This document shows positions 17,865 to 28,210 of a stretch of 64,000 nucleotides of DNA, piece after piece. Both the position numbers and the translations under genes were made by a program. The notes beneath the pieces are model-generated. The model made no database searches. It had not been told where the DNA came from and worked only from the letters and a program-made list of their open reading frames with translations. Source of the stretch: Leptospira saintgironsiae (GTDB taxonomy: Bacteria > Spirochaetota > Leptospiria > Leptospirales > Leptospiraceae); NCBI RefSeq assembly GCF_002811765.1, contig NZ_NPDR01000004.1:248001-312000 (forward strand), written 5' to 3'. Numbering within the stretch: position 1 is the first letter of the stretch; every line of letters begins with the position of its first letter.

Positions 17865-20800
17865 ATGAAGATGCTGCCAATAGGGGAGACTACAGGGGGA
17901 AATAATCGCCTTCTGGATTTTAAGAAAAATATAATTTTCATTTCTCTTATATTATCATTATCTGCAGCTTGCTCTCACGCTGGAACAGATAAGAACGGAA
18001 TTTCTCAATTCTCGGATAATACCGACGACTACAAAGGTGTTTCTTTATTCAGTTTTTTGAATCCTTATCCTGTGGTGAAAAGTTTTTTCACCAATATGGA
18101 CCCAGTTGGCTTCAACGAAGCCTTGGGTGACTCACTCTCGCAAGCACCAAGAACAGATAATTTAGGCACAATTCGCGCTTTAGAATCTGCTATGTTGCAG
18201 AGTAGGACAAGCGTCCAAACCCTTTCTTTGGGTCTTGCGGACGTGATTGAAAAGATGCAAACTTCGAATCCTGCTGCATATTCTTCAATTCAGCCGGTTT
18301 TCGAAAAGATCCGTCATTATAAAAAACCTGTGGTTCGTAATTTAATGCCTCTTGGCGCGAACCAACTTTTGATAGAATATAATACTAAAACTGCGAATCA
18401 AGTCGCTACTTCTATCCACGATACTGCTGATATTTTGGTAGATCCGGATACAGTAGATACTCTTCATGATATAGAAGATTTTCTTTATAAAGGATTACGT
18501 AAAAATACTACATTTCGCACTGGAGTGGAAAATCTATTAGGTGGATTTTTTGCTCCTTCTCTACTTACGGATCGTTCTTTAAAAGAAGGTTTTATCTCTC
18601 TCGTTTACGATTTCGGCGAGATGATGTATAAGGCCGCCGGGTTCGAGGATCAAATGACTCCTCAAACCTCATTTAAGAATTTTATAATAAACGCTGAGAA
18701 CTTTTTCACCGCAAATACTACTTCTCCGGCTGAGCCAAGTGCTAACGAGTATTCTACGAATGCAGCTTACAATAATCCAGGCGGTGGATTGAAGCCGGCC
18801 GAATTGAGAACAATGCTACAGGATCTGTTTGTTAGCATTAAGTCCTTAATTTTTCCAGGAGGAGAAGTCAGCGTAAATCTTTTAAAAGAAACCGCTAAGA
18901 ATGCATACTTTTTGGATTTTATGCGAAATTCTTCCGGATCAAGCCAAACGTTTAAAGATTTATTACAGTTAGATGGGGATGGAAGAAACCGGCAGACGGA
19001 TATTGAGAGCCGCCCTGTTTCCGCTTTAGAAAGCCTGTTCTTAGTCATCACAATAGGAAATAATTTCGGTTACAGATGGAACCCTGAAGGTGGAGAAACC
19101 GTTAATAACGCTCTCACGAACTCTGGCTCTGTTACAACAGGCGGGGAAATAACCCTTGGGGATGCTATGTTTAGCCTTGGCGCTCAAATAGGCTCCTCTG
19201 ATACATTCAATTTTAAGAATATTACAGAATTAAGTAGAAAGAGCAGTAAGGTGTATCGAGATGATACTCCAGATACTGGTCCCGCTTCCGCAGACGTATA
19301 TCGAATTGGTTTTAATACACGTGTTCTTTCCGTATTGGAAACTCCTTCTAGAGGCGAGGCATTACCAATTACGGATACTTCAACGGGGAGTGCTACTCTT
19401 AACGAATCCGCATTTGATAAGTTATACAATAAAACAATTCCTTGGATGCTGGACTGGGTAGTTAAAGTAACCTTAGAAGGTTACGGCCCATATTATAGCC
19501 AAACAAATGGTGTGGGACAGCCAATTGCTCCGGATGGTAGTCTCTTAAAATATCAGCCTTCTTGGAATACATCTCAGTATTATGTACAAATTGTTCCAAG
19601 GACTGGTATGACTGCTTCTACACGTCTTGGTTGCGATCCAAATCCGAACGGTACTCCCGTTACAAATGCTGCAACTGCAATTGAAACGGAATGTAGGATT
19701 TATCTTGGAGGTTACCAGGAAGGTGCAACAAATCCTGCCTCGGCAAATCCGGGAGCGACGAAAGGTTTTTATGCAATTGTGGAGACTGTTTCAGCGCCTA
19801 TTTTGGTTTCGAGCGCAGAGGAAGCTTTCTATAAGAATTTACAATGGTTATTGTATGAAAAACGGTTTGTCGCAATTTTACCAGTTCGCGCAAAGTTAAG
19901 TGCTACAGTTACCTACGAAGAGGCATTATTTATTACAGCAATCGGGAACGGGGTTATGGGAATGATGAATCTTTCTCCGAACTGCGGCCCCCTTAATAGT
20001 GGTCCGGATTGTTTGACATATAACGGAACTTGGAATAAAAAGGGGACTAAAGTAAAAGATTATTCCTCTGCAGGGACCGGCTTACAAGACCTTTCTAATG
20101 AACCAGGAGATTCAGCTTTTTTAGTAGAAGGCTGGGGATATGGTTTAGCAGGTGATGAAAATTTACAAGTTACTGCAGTATATTCTGCGTTATTCCCTCT
20201 TTTGATTCCAAATCCGGAAACAAGTATGGGGATGATCCCACCAGTGATTTCTCAGAATGCTGGTGTAATTAAACAGTTGGGTTTTTTAGGGCCTACAGAT
20301 ACTTCTCCTGCTCAAGTAACTACAAATTGGGACAAACGAAATCGTTTGACTCCTTTTATAGTAGCTCTCGCAAAGGCGATGGGGGACGATGCAAAGATCC
20401 CAGCAAATAGAGCGGCTGGTAAAAATCCTTACAAAGTATTAACGGATCTTTCCGAACTTTTTTCAAGACCCTACATATTCTATGGTAGAGATACTACTTA
20501 CCCTAAATACTTTCCAGGGGCAAATGCCACAGAAAAAATAAGTAATGCTCCTACAAAAGGAAGCAATATTGATGAGACGACTGAAGCGCCTCTTTTTCTT
20601 CAACTTCGTACTGTAGGAGTTGCAACAGGATTTAGAAACCCGTCAGCTACTGTGGTTGAATACAAGGCTTCTAAGAACTACAGAACTTTATTAAGTGTTT
20701 TAATAGAAGGAACTTCTACTCCGACAAGCACTGATCGTAACCGTATGACAGATGGTCCTTTGGATCTATTAAGCAAAACTGATATTCTTTCCGGGTTGAT

Positions 20801-21650
20801 CAAATTCACTACAAACCTGGGAGATCCTGCGAAAGCAGATGCCAGAAACAAGGTAATGGATGGTCTTGCTGGGATCTTGGGCCAAACAAAACTTTGGTCA
20901 GATTGTGGTGGAGAAGCAAATTTCCAAACCAATTGTCCGAACCAGTTTGCTATCGACGAAGGAATTGATTGGTTAGTATATCGTATCGCTGATAAATACG
21001 ATGATCGTCCTCGCAATGATCTATATGATCCTTTATGGGTGAAAGTGGATGATCTAGTCAGAAGAATTCGTGATTACGTTTCCAGATCTTCCGGTTGGTC
21101 TTTAGTGAAATCCTTGGATTTTTTACTGGATCTCTTGTTGGATATCCAACTCACAGCGGCTGAAATTACGAATACTTTGGATCTTCTATCTTCACTCTTC
21201 TATGTAGGAGATGTTACTGATCCAAATAACTCTGCGCTCGATACGAGAACTTATACTGTTTCTGATATTGTAACAACAAGTCTTCCTCCTGTTTTGGATT
21301 CTATGGCTCCTTACGGAAGGAATTTATACGCAACAGGTTACCAATTAGGTAAACCAGGTAGCTTCTTCAGTTTCTTAGAGAAGAATGCAAACATGTCTTC
21401 TGAATACTCTGTAGAAGAACTATTCGAAAATACTAAAGTACTTCTGAGATCCGATATGATCCAAACTTCTCTTATGGATAATAGGGCATTCCTTTATTCT
21501 GCAGGAACTTTGATTGGATTGTTCGGAGATATTTATGAAAGAGGACGTCGTTTCTCAGGATCCGACGCCTTCTTCTATGATAATTGGAATAATGGACAAC
21601 CCTCGTCGACGTACTGGGATGATCTGAATGCGATATTCTCACTAAGATGA
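17865..21650 (+). CDS. Very large lipoprotein
   Basis: 1261 residues, ATG preceded by agagagg. The N-terminal basic region and hydrophobic segment end in a lipobox LSAAC with Cys36, predicting an exported lipoprotein. The body has no domain I recognise. It is rich in Asn, Ser, Thr and Gly with several Cys (CDPNPNGT, CGGEANFQTNC) and reads like a surface or periplasmic protein. The stop overlaps the next gene's first possible start by 4 bp (ATGA), so it probably forms an operon with the two following paralogous lipoproteins and may act with them. Confidence 0.85.
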   Translation: MKMLPIGETTGGNNRLLDFKKNIIFISLILSLSAACSHAGTDKNGISQFSDNTDDYKGVSLFSFLNPYPVVKSFFTNMDPVGFNEALGDSLSQAPRTDNLGTIRALESAMLQSRTSVQTLSLGLADVIEKMQTSNPAAYSSIQPVFEKIRHYKKPVVRNLMPLGANQLLIEYNTKTANQVATSIHDTADILVDPDTVDTLHDIEDFLYKGLRKNTTFRTGVENLLGGFFAPSLLTDRSLKEGFISLVYDFGEMMYKAAGFEDQMTPQTSFKNFIINAENFFTANTTSPAEPSANEYSTNAAYNNPGGGLKPAELRTMLQDLFVSIKSLIFPGGEVSVNLLKETAKNAYFLDFMRNSSGSSQTFKDLLQLDGDGRNRQTDIESRPVSALESLFLVITIGNNFGYRWNPEGGETVNNALTNSGSVTTGGEITLGDAMFSLGAQIGSSDTFNFKNITELSRKSSKVYRDDTPDTGPASADVYRIGFNTRVLSVLETPSRGEALPITDTSTGSATLNESAFDKLYNKTIPWMLDWVVKVTLEGYGPYYSQTNGVGQPIAPDGSLLKYQPSWNTSQYYVQIVPRTGMTASTRLGCDPNPNGTPVTNAATAIETECRIYLGGYQEGATNPASANPGATKGFYAIVETVSAPILVSSAEEAFYKNLQWLLYEKRFVAILPVRAKLSATVTYEEALFITAIGNGVMGMMNLSPNCGPLNSGPDCLTYNGTWNKKGTKVKDYSSAGTGLQDLSNEPGDSAFLVEGWGYGLAGDENLQVTAVYSALFPLLIPNPETSMGMIPPVISQNAGVIKQLGFLGPTDTSPAQVTTNWDKRNRLTPFIVALAKAMGDDAKIPANRAAGKNPYKVLTDLSELFSRPYIFYGRDTTYPKYFPGANATEKISNAPTKGSNIDETTEAPLFLQLRTVGVATGFRNPSATVVEYKASKNYRTLLSVLIEGTSTPTSTDRNRMTDGPLDLLSKTDILSGLIKFTTNLGDPAKADARNKVMDGLAGILGQTKLWSDCGGEANFQTNCPNQFAIDEGIDWLVYRIADKYDDRPRNDLYDPLWVKVDDLVRRIRDYVSRSSGWSLVKSLDFLLDLLLDIQLTAAEITNTLDLLSSLFYVGDVTDPNNSALDTRTYTVSDIVTTSLPPVLDSMAPYGRNLYATGYQLGKPGSFFSFLEKNANMSSEYSVEELFENTKVLLRSDMIQTSLMDNRAFLYSAGTLIGLFGDIYERGRRFSGSDAFFYDNWNNGQPSSTYWDDLNAIFSLR

Positions 21651-21682
21651 AAAATAGATATATAACGGGACTACCGACACAA

Positions 21683-24600
21683 ATGAAGACGCAAACATTC
21701 AAAGGATTTTTACTTATCAGTTTTGCTTTAATTTTCGCATCGATTGGATGCGGGGCAGAAAAACATGCGAGTCTTTCCGATTCTATCTTTGCAAGTCTCG
21801 GGATCGCTACCGATTCCGGAGGAAGTCTTCCTACTAGTGCATCTTTAACTCCTTATAAGGATACTGATGAGCCTGCTACTCTTCCTGTAGATTTCGGAAC
21901 TGCAGGGCCACAGGCATTATTGAATCTTTCTTCTACAGACCAAGTAGATCGTTACAAAAGTTTGGAGATCGTTTTCTCTGAGCCAATGACTCAATCTACA
22001 GTGAACGGTGACTTTATTCTGAAAGAAAAAACCGGGACATTATTACCTGGTCCTGCTGTAGAAAAGGGTGGATCCTTTTACTGGAAATCAGGTGGAAGAT
22101 TGATCTTCGATCCTTACAAAGAGTTGAAACCAAATACTACTTATCAACTCACTCTAACGAGCGCTTCTAAAGGTTTAGAAGGTGGAAATCTTCAACCTTA
22201 TACAATTGAATTTACTACTGAGCCTGATTATTTAATCGGAGCTACGTTAAACGGAACGGCGGTTGGTCCTGCAAATTCTTCTAAGGATTTAACTTATACC
22301 GATGCTGCTCCTGGCACGATCGCTATGAATTTGAACGCAAGTTTTACTTCTCCGATCAGTGGTGCAAATTCTATCCAGACGATCAAACTTAAACATTTAA
22401 GTTCTACTGCAGAACATGTGATCTGTGCGGCTCCGCCTTGTGATATGACCGTTCCTCTTGCTTCTTCTGTGAATCTCAATACTTTCTCAGGAGCAAAAGC
22501 AGGGCTGAAACCTTTCCAAGGTGGGAATGCTTATATTTTTGAGATCACTACTACGAACGGTAAAGTATTCCGTAGATCATTCGGATTCAATTATGGAAAA
22601 GTAAACACCACTCCATATGCTATGATCACAAATGGTGCTGCTGCGATCGTAGATGAAACTCAGGCTTTAAAACTTTTTGGCCAGATCTTAGAAAGATTTA
22701 CAAAGAACGATTATAAAATATCCGGTAAATCATTCTCGGATTTTTCAAATGCTCCTAAGAGCACTTCGAAAAGAACAAGCTATTGTATAGATTATCACTC
22801 TGAGATCAATTTTATACGTAGCTTTGGGGATTCTACTGATCCAGATAACGGAGACGGATACTGCGGCGCATCGGGAGCAAATCCCGGAGCATTCGTAGGT
22901 AATGGTTGTTTCTTAGGTTGTTCCGACTTCGATATGGACGTCTACATCACTGGGGTTAATATTCCTGCTATGACCGGTACCGATCCTACGATCACTGCAA
23001 GCTTAAGTGTTCCGGCAAATAATAATCTTAAAGTAAGTATTAACGGCCGTAAGGCGATTATTAACCTTGCTATTATTGCAAGAAATAGAAATTCAATCGG
23101 GCTTGGCCTTGTAGGTTCTGGAAGTAAATTCTATTTCACTACTATTGCGGAAGTGAATTTGAATGAAACTGCAAACCCTCGTGCTGCAGTAGGAAATACG
23201 AATACTGTAGTGGATACAAATGGAGAATTTAATATAGCAATTAAAACTCCTTTGACTATCGCAGCTCTTCCTGCAAACACCTCTTCAGATAATTTTTATA
23301 CAAAAGAATGGTCAGATCATTTACGCGTAAAGAATAACGCGGGCACTCTTGATTCCGTAGACTATGTGGATTCTACTTCCTGGGCAGCGGATCTTTTGTC
23401 CTCAGTTACGGCTTCTATTGCGAACGATATGGTCCCTGCTTTAAAACCGGCGATCACCCAGTCTATGTTAAAAGACGTTGTGCAAAAGGTTGCGCCTAAC
23501 GCTTTAAATGCAGTTGTTACTTCTTTGGCAAATCCTGGTTTGGATGTTATATTGCCGGATTATCTTCCTACTCCTCTCCAAAGTTTTCCACTTTCTTTGA
23601 AACTGAAGTTTCAAACAGATGTGGTTCCAACAGTTTCTGGAGCCAACAAAGGGTTAGTCGGTTCTGCTTCTGTTGCTTTGGTGGCTAAAAATCCATTGAT
23701 CAATACGGATCCAAATTATCACGGACATCAATTGGCTTCTGGTTTTGTGAGCACTCGTCCTGTTCCGACTGGAGATGCGCTTACTAAAACTTTCCCATTC
23801 TCTAAAAGTTCTACAAACCCTGGACTTCTTCTGACACTGACTGCGGATACTGTAACTCAGGCTGCTTATAGTCTTTGGCAAAACGGTGCATTAAATTTAA
23901 GGATCAATAAACCTTTTATAGATTCCATCACTGCGTATGCTGGTTCTGATCCTCTATTCCAGTTGACCCAAGAATTAGTAAAGGTCGGAACTCTTCTGAA
24001 TATCTTAGCACCAGGTAGATCTACTTTAGTTGGCTTGAATCCGAGTGATTCTACTAAACTTATCCAAAGCGTAAAATCTTCGGATGATGTGGATATAGAT
24101 GTATATTCGATCCACGCGCCTAACGGAGAGTTTAAATTCGGTGGCGCAAGTTCTATTCCTGCTCTTACGGTAAACTTTACTGATCTGGAATTAAGGATTT
24201 ACGGAAGAAGGCCGAACGGAACTCAGATTGGATATCCTATATTAAGTTCGATAACCTGTTCTTCTGCGGCAGCTGATAATGCTGCAAACAGTTGTCGTTA
24301 TCTTTTGAATACTGTTCGTGTAAGTATCAAGGGAGATGGATCCTTTAATTTTATTCCATTCGTGAATCCGGATCCTACTGGAAAACCTCAGTATAATAAT
24401 TTGAATGCTATGAGCCTTGTGATCAAAAAAGATGAGACCAGCATGGCTTATACGCTGGATATTCTGGAAGGAAATTCAGTGAACCCATTCGGTTTGGATC
24501 CTAAGGGAATTTTCCAAGTGGTTGATCCTTTGATCCGTTCATTGATCATTCCTTTGGTGAATAACGTATTACGCCAAGTTCCTTTGCCTAAATCTCTGAA

Positions 24601-24781
24601 CGTTTCTGCAATCACGAATTTTTCTACAGGTGCGGTATGTAATCTTCAGTCGACAACTGATAAATTGAAACTGATCACTATCCCGATCCCGAATACTGAA
24701 CCTTATCCGTATCTATTCGGAGGCCTTCAGTTCCAAGGAGCTGCTGCTACGAACCCCGGAACGGTGGTGCAATGTCCTTAA
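21683..24781 (+). CDS. Large lipoprotein with Ig-like (Big_5/SbsA-type) domain, copy 1
   Basis: 1032 residues from ATG 21683; the frame is open from 21647, which overlaps the previous stop. I prefer 21683 because the signal peptide then starts with MKTQTFKGF. The lipobox ASIGC gives lipidated Cys23. Near residues 85-185 an Ig-like domain of the SbsA kind is seen: YKSLEIVFSEPMTQSTVNGD, then GRLIFDPYKELKPNTTYQL and IEFTTEPD. The remainder is highly similar to the next gene, especially the last 400 residues, for example HGHQLASGFVSTRP and FNFIPFVNPDPTGKPQYNNL. Likely surface or periplasmic structural protein; function unknown. Confidence 0.88.
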   Translation: MKTQTFKGFLLISFALIFASIGCGAEKHASLSDSIFASLGIATDSGGSLPTSASLTPYKDTDEPATLPVDFGTAGPQALLNLSSTDQVDRYKSLEIVFSEPMTQSTVNGDFILKEKTGTLLPGPAVEKGGSFYWKSGGRLIFDPYKELKPNTTYQLTLTSASKGLEGGNLQPYTIEFTTEPDYLIGATLNGTAVGPANSSKDLTYTDAAPGTIAMNLNASFTSPISGANSIQTIKLKHLSSTAEHVICAAPPCDMTVPLASSVNLNTFSGAKAGLKPFQGGNAYIFEITTTNGKVFRRSFGFNYGKVNTTPYAMITNGAAAIVDETQALKLFGQILERFTKNDYKISGKSFSDFSNAPKSTSKRTSYCIDYHSEINFIRSFGDSTDPDNGDGYCGASGANPGAFVGNGCFLGCSDFDMDVYITGVNIPAMTGTDPTITASLSVPANNNLKVSINGRKAIINLAIIARNRNSIGLGLVGSGSKFYFTTIAEVNLNETANPRAAVGNTNTVVDTNGEFNIAIKTPLTIAALPANTSSDNFYTKEWSDHLRVKNNAGTLDSVDYVDSTSWAADLLSSVTASIANDMVPALKPAITQSMLKDVVQKVAPNALNAVVTSLANPGLDVILPDYLPTPLQSFPLSLKLKFQTDVVPTVSGANKGLVGSASVALVAKNPLINTDPNYHGHQLASGFVSTRPVPTGDALTKTFPFSKSSTNPGLLLTLTADTVTQAAYSLWQNGALNLRINKPFIDSITAYAGSDPLFQLTQELVKVGTLLNILAPGRSTLVGLNPSDSTKLIQSVKSSDDVDIDVYSIHAPNGEFKFGGASSIPALTVNFTDLELRIYGRRPNGTQIGYPILSSITCSSAAADNAANSCRYLLNTVRVSIKGDGSFNFIPFVNPDPTGKPQYNNLNAMSLVIKKDETSMAYTLDILEGNSVNPFGLDPKGIFQVVDPLIRSLIIPLVNNVLRQVPLPKSLNVSAITNFSTGAVCNLQSTTDKLKLITIPIPNTEPYPYLFGGLQFQGAAATNPGTVVQCP

Positions 24782-25008
24782 TATTATATATAGCGTGAAC
24801 GAAAGAGGATAAAGTATAGAAATATAATATTATAAAAATAGAATAAATCCTAAACCAAGAGTTTTCTCCAAAATTGAAAATAAACTCTTAAGGACGGGGC
24901 CGGTTTTTCGAAAGAAGAAGGTCCAGTCCGAGGTTGGATAGGCACTGACGGGTGCCGATTCCGGCCGAATTCGAAAGAAATCATGCGATTGAAGACTGGA
25001 GAAAAAAG

Positions 25009-28000
25009 ATGGTTACCGGATTGGGTGAAAGAGAAAGAATTTTTATTAAACGGACGGTTGTTATAACCTGTCTGGCAGTACCCCTTTTACTTTTTGGATG
25101 TAAAGGTTCCGAAAAGGGGGGAGGAATGCTCGATTCTTTCCTTAGTTCTATTGGCATTCCTATTGATGATGGGGGTTCTATTCCAGGAACTTCTAATAAT
25201 ATTAATTATACTGAAACTGATACTCCTGCTACTTTACCAGTAGATTTTGGTACAGCTGGTCCTCAGGTCCTTCTTAATTTAGCTAGTCTCACCCAAGTGG
25301 ACCGTTATAAAAGTTTAGAGATCGTCTTCTCTGAACCAATGGTTGCGAGCACTGTAAAAGCTGACTTCGTTTTTACAGAAGATAACGGGACACTTCTTCC
25401 AGGGCCTCCAACTGAAAAGGGAGGGACCTTCTATTGGAAATCCGGAGGAAGACTTGTTTATGATCCGTACAGAGAATTAAAAGCAAATACTACTTACAAA
25501 CTCACGTTGACCTCAGCTTCCAAAGGATTGGAAGGCGGAAGTCTTCAGCCTTATACTGTCAGCTTTACTACAGAGCCAGATTACTATATTACAATGTCCT
25601 TAAATGGTACAGGAGTAGGTCCTGCGAATTCTCAAAAGGACCTGACTTACTTAGATGCGACTCCAGGTACAATCTCCATGAACCTGAATGCAAGTTTTTC
25701 CAATCCTAGTAATCCGAACCAAATCCAAAGTATTAAATTAAAACATATGGGTTCCACTGCGGAGCATGTGATTTGTGCGGCTTCGCCTTGCGATATGACT
25801 GCACCTTTAGCTTCTTCATTAAATTTGAATACTTTTTCAGGAGCAAAAGCAGGGCTAAAACCATACCAAGGCGGAAACGCTTATGAATTCCAGATCTCGA
25901 CTGCTGATGGGAAAACATTCCGCAGATCTTTTGGATTCAATTATGGAAAAGTAAATTCTACTCCATATGCTTTGATATCTAATGCGTCTGCAGCGGTTTT
26001 TGATGAAGCTCAGACTTTAAAATTATTTTCTAATATCCTGCAAAGATTTGCACACGCAGATTTTAAGATCACGAATAAAACATTTAACGATTTTTCTGGA
26101 TCTCCTAAAGTTACAGACGTTACTCCTCTTAGAGACCCTGACGGGAATGGCAACTTTTCCGACAGAAGATGTATAGATTTCTGGTCTATTACCGCTAATG
26201 ATTTTCCGATCACTGTAAATTATGTAAAGACTTACGGAGATATGGCTGGCCAATTCGGGAATGGATATTGTGGGGTCGCAGGAAATACAGGAGCATTCAA
26301 TATCACTGCAAGCTTCTTAGGAAATCTTCCTATGTGGTTGGATGTTTATATCAATAACGTAGTAGTTCCTCCTTTAGCTCCGGATAATACTACAAATATT
26401 ACCGACTCAATTTACGTCCAAGCAGATGGAGTAATGGGGGTAGACCTAAACGGGAAAAGATCTGTAATTGATATTACTACGATTGGATATTCTCACGATT
26501 GCACAGGACTTGCTTGTTTACTGGGGAACGATGATACTTACGGATTCTCTACCACGGCTACTCTGAATCCTAACTCGCCATATACTTCTCGTTTGGCGAG
26601 AGCAAAGGCAAACGCAAGCTTTGATTCGAGCGGGAAGATTGCAGTGGCGATCAAAACTCCTTATACACCTACAGATGGGATTAACGGTAACTTTTATGTT
26701 TCAGAGTGGACTAATAATCTAAATGTGGCAGGTGTAAATTTACTCGCTGCTACTGATACATTAGGCTCTTGGCTTTCTCCAATTACGGAAAGTGTAGCGA
26801 ATAACGCAGTTCCTCAGGCAACACCTTATATCACTCAGTCTATGCTAAGAGATATTGTGGAAAGAGTATCTGTGGAGGCAATGAACGCAGTATTAGTTTC
26901 TTTGAATAATCCAGGTTTAGATGTTACTCTCCCGGATTATTTACCTGCACCTTTGAATAATTTCCCTTTATCACTTAGATTGATGGCGCAAAACGATGCC
27001 GTGGTAAAATCCGATGGGATCAATAAGGGGATCTTGACTTCTGCAAGTGTATCTTTGGTTGCTAAAACTCCTCTTGCAAATACGGATCCTAATTATCATG
27101 GACATCAATTGGCTACTGGTTTTGTGAGCACTCGTCCTATTCCGACTGGAACAGCCATGGCAAAAACATATCCATTCTCTAGGAGTAATGCTAATCCTGG
27201 ATTACTTCTTACTTTGAATGCGGATACTGTGACTCAAGCAGCTTATAGTCTCTGGCAAAATGGTGCCTTGAATTTAAGGATCAATAAACAATTCATAAAT
27301 CAGATTAAACAATACGCAGGTTCTGATCCTCTCTTTGAGTTGACCCAAGAGTTGGTGAAAGTTGGGACTTTGCTGAATATCTTATCTCCGGGTAGGCCTT
27401 TAGTAGGTTTAAAACCAGGTGATCCTACTAAGTTTGTTCCCAATGTTAGTGCTACAGATGATGTGGATATAGATGTTTATGCTATACATGCTCCAAATGG
27501 TGAGTTCAAATTCGGAGGAGCAAGTGCGCTTCCTACTTTGGTAGTGAACTTTACGGATTTGGAATTAAGGATATATGGTAGAAGACTTCCTGGAACAGAT
27601 GTTGGTAGCGGAAGTTCTGTGCCTTGTAGTGCTGCTGCTGCGGATAGTGCCGCAAACAGTTGCCGTTATCTTTTGAACACAGTCCGTGTAAGTTTAAAAG
27701 GGGATGGCTCTTTTAATTTTATTCCTTTTGTGAATCCAGATCCAACTGGAAAACCTCAATATAATAATTTGAATGCATTGAGCCTTGTGATCCGAAAAGA
27801 CGAAGCTAGTATGTCTTATACTATGGACATTCTAGAAGGGCCTACATTTAATCCATTTGGTTTGGATCCTAAGGGAATTTTCCAAGTGGTAGATCCTTTG
27901 ATCCGCTCTTTGATTGTTCCTTTGGTGAATAATGTATTAAGACAGGTCCCTCTACCTAGTTCCTTAACTTTGGATGCGATCACGAATGCTAGTTCAGGCA

Positions 28001-28149
28001 ATAAATGTAATCTGCAATCTACTACGGATAAGTTGAGATTGGTAACTATCCCGATTCCAAATTCGGAAGCGTATCCTTATCTATTTGGTGGACTTCAGTT
28101 CCAGGGAGCATTCGCTTCTAATCCAGGAAATGCGATCAGTTGCCCTTAA
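25009..28149 (+). CDS. Large lipoprotein with Ig-like domain, copy 2
   Basis: 1046 residues from ATG 25009, chosen because ggaga sits 6 bp upstream; the frame extends to a GTG at 24952 without better support. Lipobox LLFGC gives Cys31. The Ig-like domain (YKSLEIVFSEPM, then GRLVYDPYRELKANTTY) and the whole C-terminal half match copy 1 closely. The middle (about residues 355-530) is the most divergent. Tandem duplication is the simple explanation. A 227-bp gap from copy 1 may hold its own promoter. Role unknown. Confidence 0.88.
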   Translation: MVTGLGERERIFIKRTVVITCLAVPLLLFGCKGSEKGGGMLDSFLSSIGIPIDDGGSIPGTSNNINYTETDTPATLPVDFGTAGPQVLLNLASLTQVDRYKSLEIVFSEPMVASTVKADFVFTEDNGTLLPGPPTEKGGTFYWKSGGRLVYDPYRELKANTTYKLTLTSASKGLEGGSLQPYTVSFTTEPDYYITMSLNGTGVGPANSQKDLTYLDATPGTISMNLNASFSNPSNPNQIQSIKLKHMGSTAEHVICAASPCDMTAPLASSLNLNTFSGAKAGLKPYQGGNAYEFQISTADGKTFRRSFGFNYGKVNSTPYALISNASAAVFDEAQTLKLFSNILQRFAHADFKITNKTFNDFSGSPKVTDVTPLRDPDGNGNFSDRRCIDFWSITANDFPITVNYVKTYGDMAGQFGNGYCGVAGNTGAFNITASFLGNLPMWLDVYINNVVVPPLAPDNTTNITDSIYVQADGVMGVDLNGKRSVIDITTIGYSHDCTGLACLLGNDDTYGFSTTATLNPNSPYTSRLARAKANASFDSSGKIAVAIKTPYTPTDGINGNFYVSEWTNNLNVAGVNLLAATDTLGSWLSPITESVANNAVPQATPYITQSMLRDIVERVSVEAMNAVLVSLNNPGLDVTLPDYLPAPLNNFPLSLRLMAQNDAVVKSDGINKGILTSASVSLVAKTPLANTDPNYHGHQLATGFVSTRPIPTGTAMAKTYPFSRSNANPGLLLTLNADTVTQAAYSLWQNGALNLRINKQFINQIKQYAGSDPLFELTQELVKVGTLLNILSPGRPLVGLKPGDPTKFVPNVSATDDVDIDVYAIHAPNGEFKFGGASALPTLVVNFTDLELRIYGRRLPGTDVGSGSSVPCSAAAADSAANSCRYLLNTVRVSLKGDGSFNFIPFVNPDPTGKPQYNNLNALSLVIRKDEASMSYTMDILEGPTFNPFGLDPKGIFQVVDPLIRSLIVPLVNNVLRQVPLPSSLTLDAITNASSGNKCNLQSTTDKLRLVTIPIPNSEAYPYLFGGLQFQGAFASNPGNAISCP

Positions 28150-28151
28150 GA

Positions 28152-28181
28152 TAAAAAAAAGAGGCTCAGTTCCTGAGCCTC
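28152..28181 (-). terminator. Intrinsic terminator of FecR gene, between convergent genes
   Basis: Perfect 9-bp stem gaggctcag/ctgagcctc (28161-28169, 28173-28181) with loop ttc. On the minus strand it is followed by eight T (aaaaaaaa at 28153-28160 on plus), so it serves the minus-strand FecR unit. On the plus strand no T-run follows, though the hairpin may still act for the lipoprotein. Confidence 0.8.
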
Positions 28182-28210
28182 TCATACATTCCAAAATCTT
28201 TATAAAAGAT

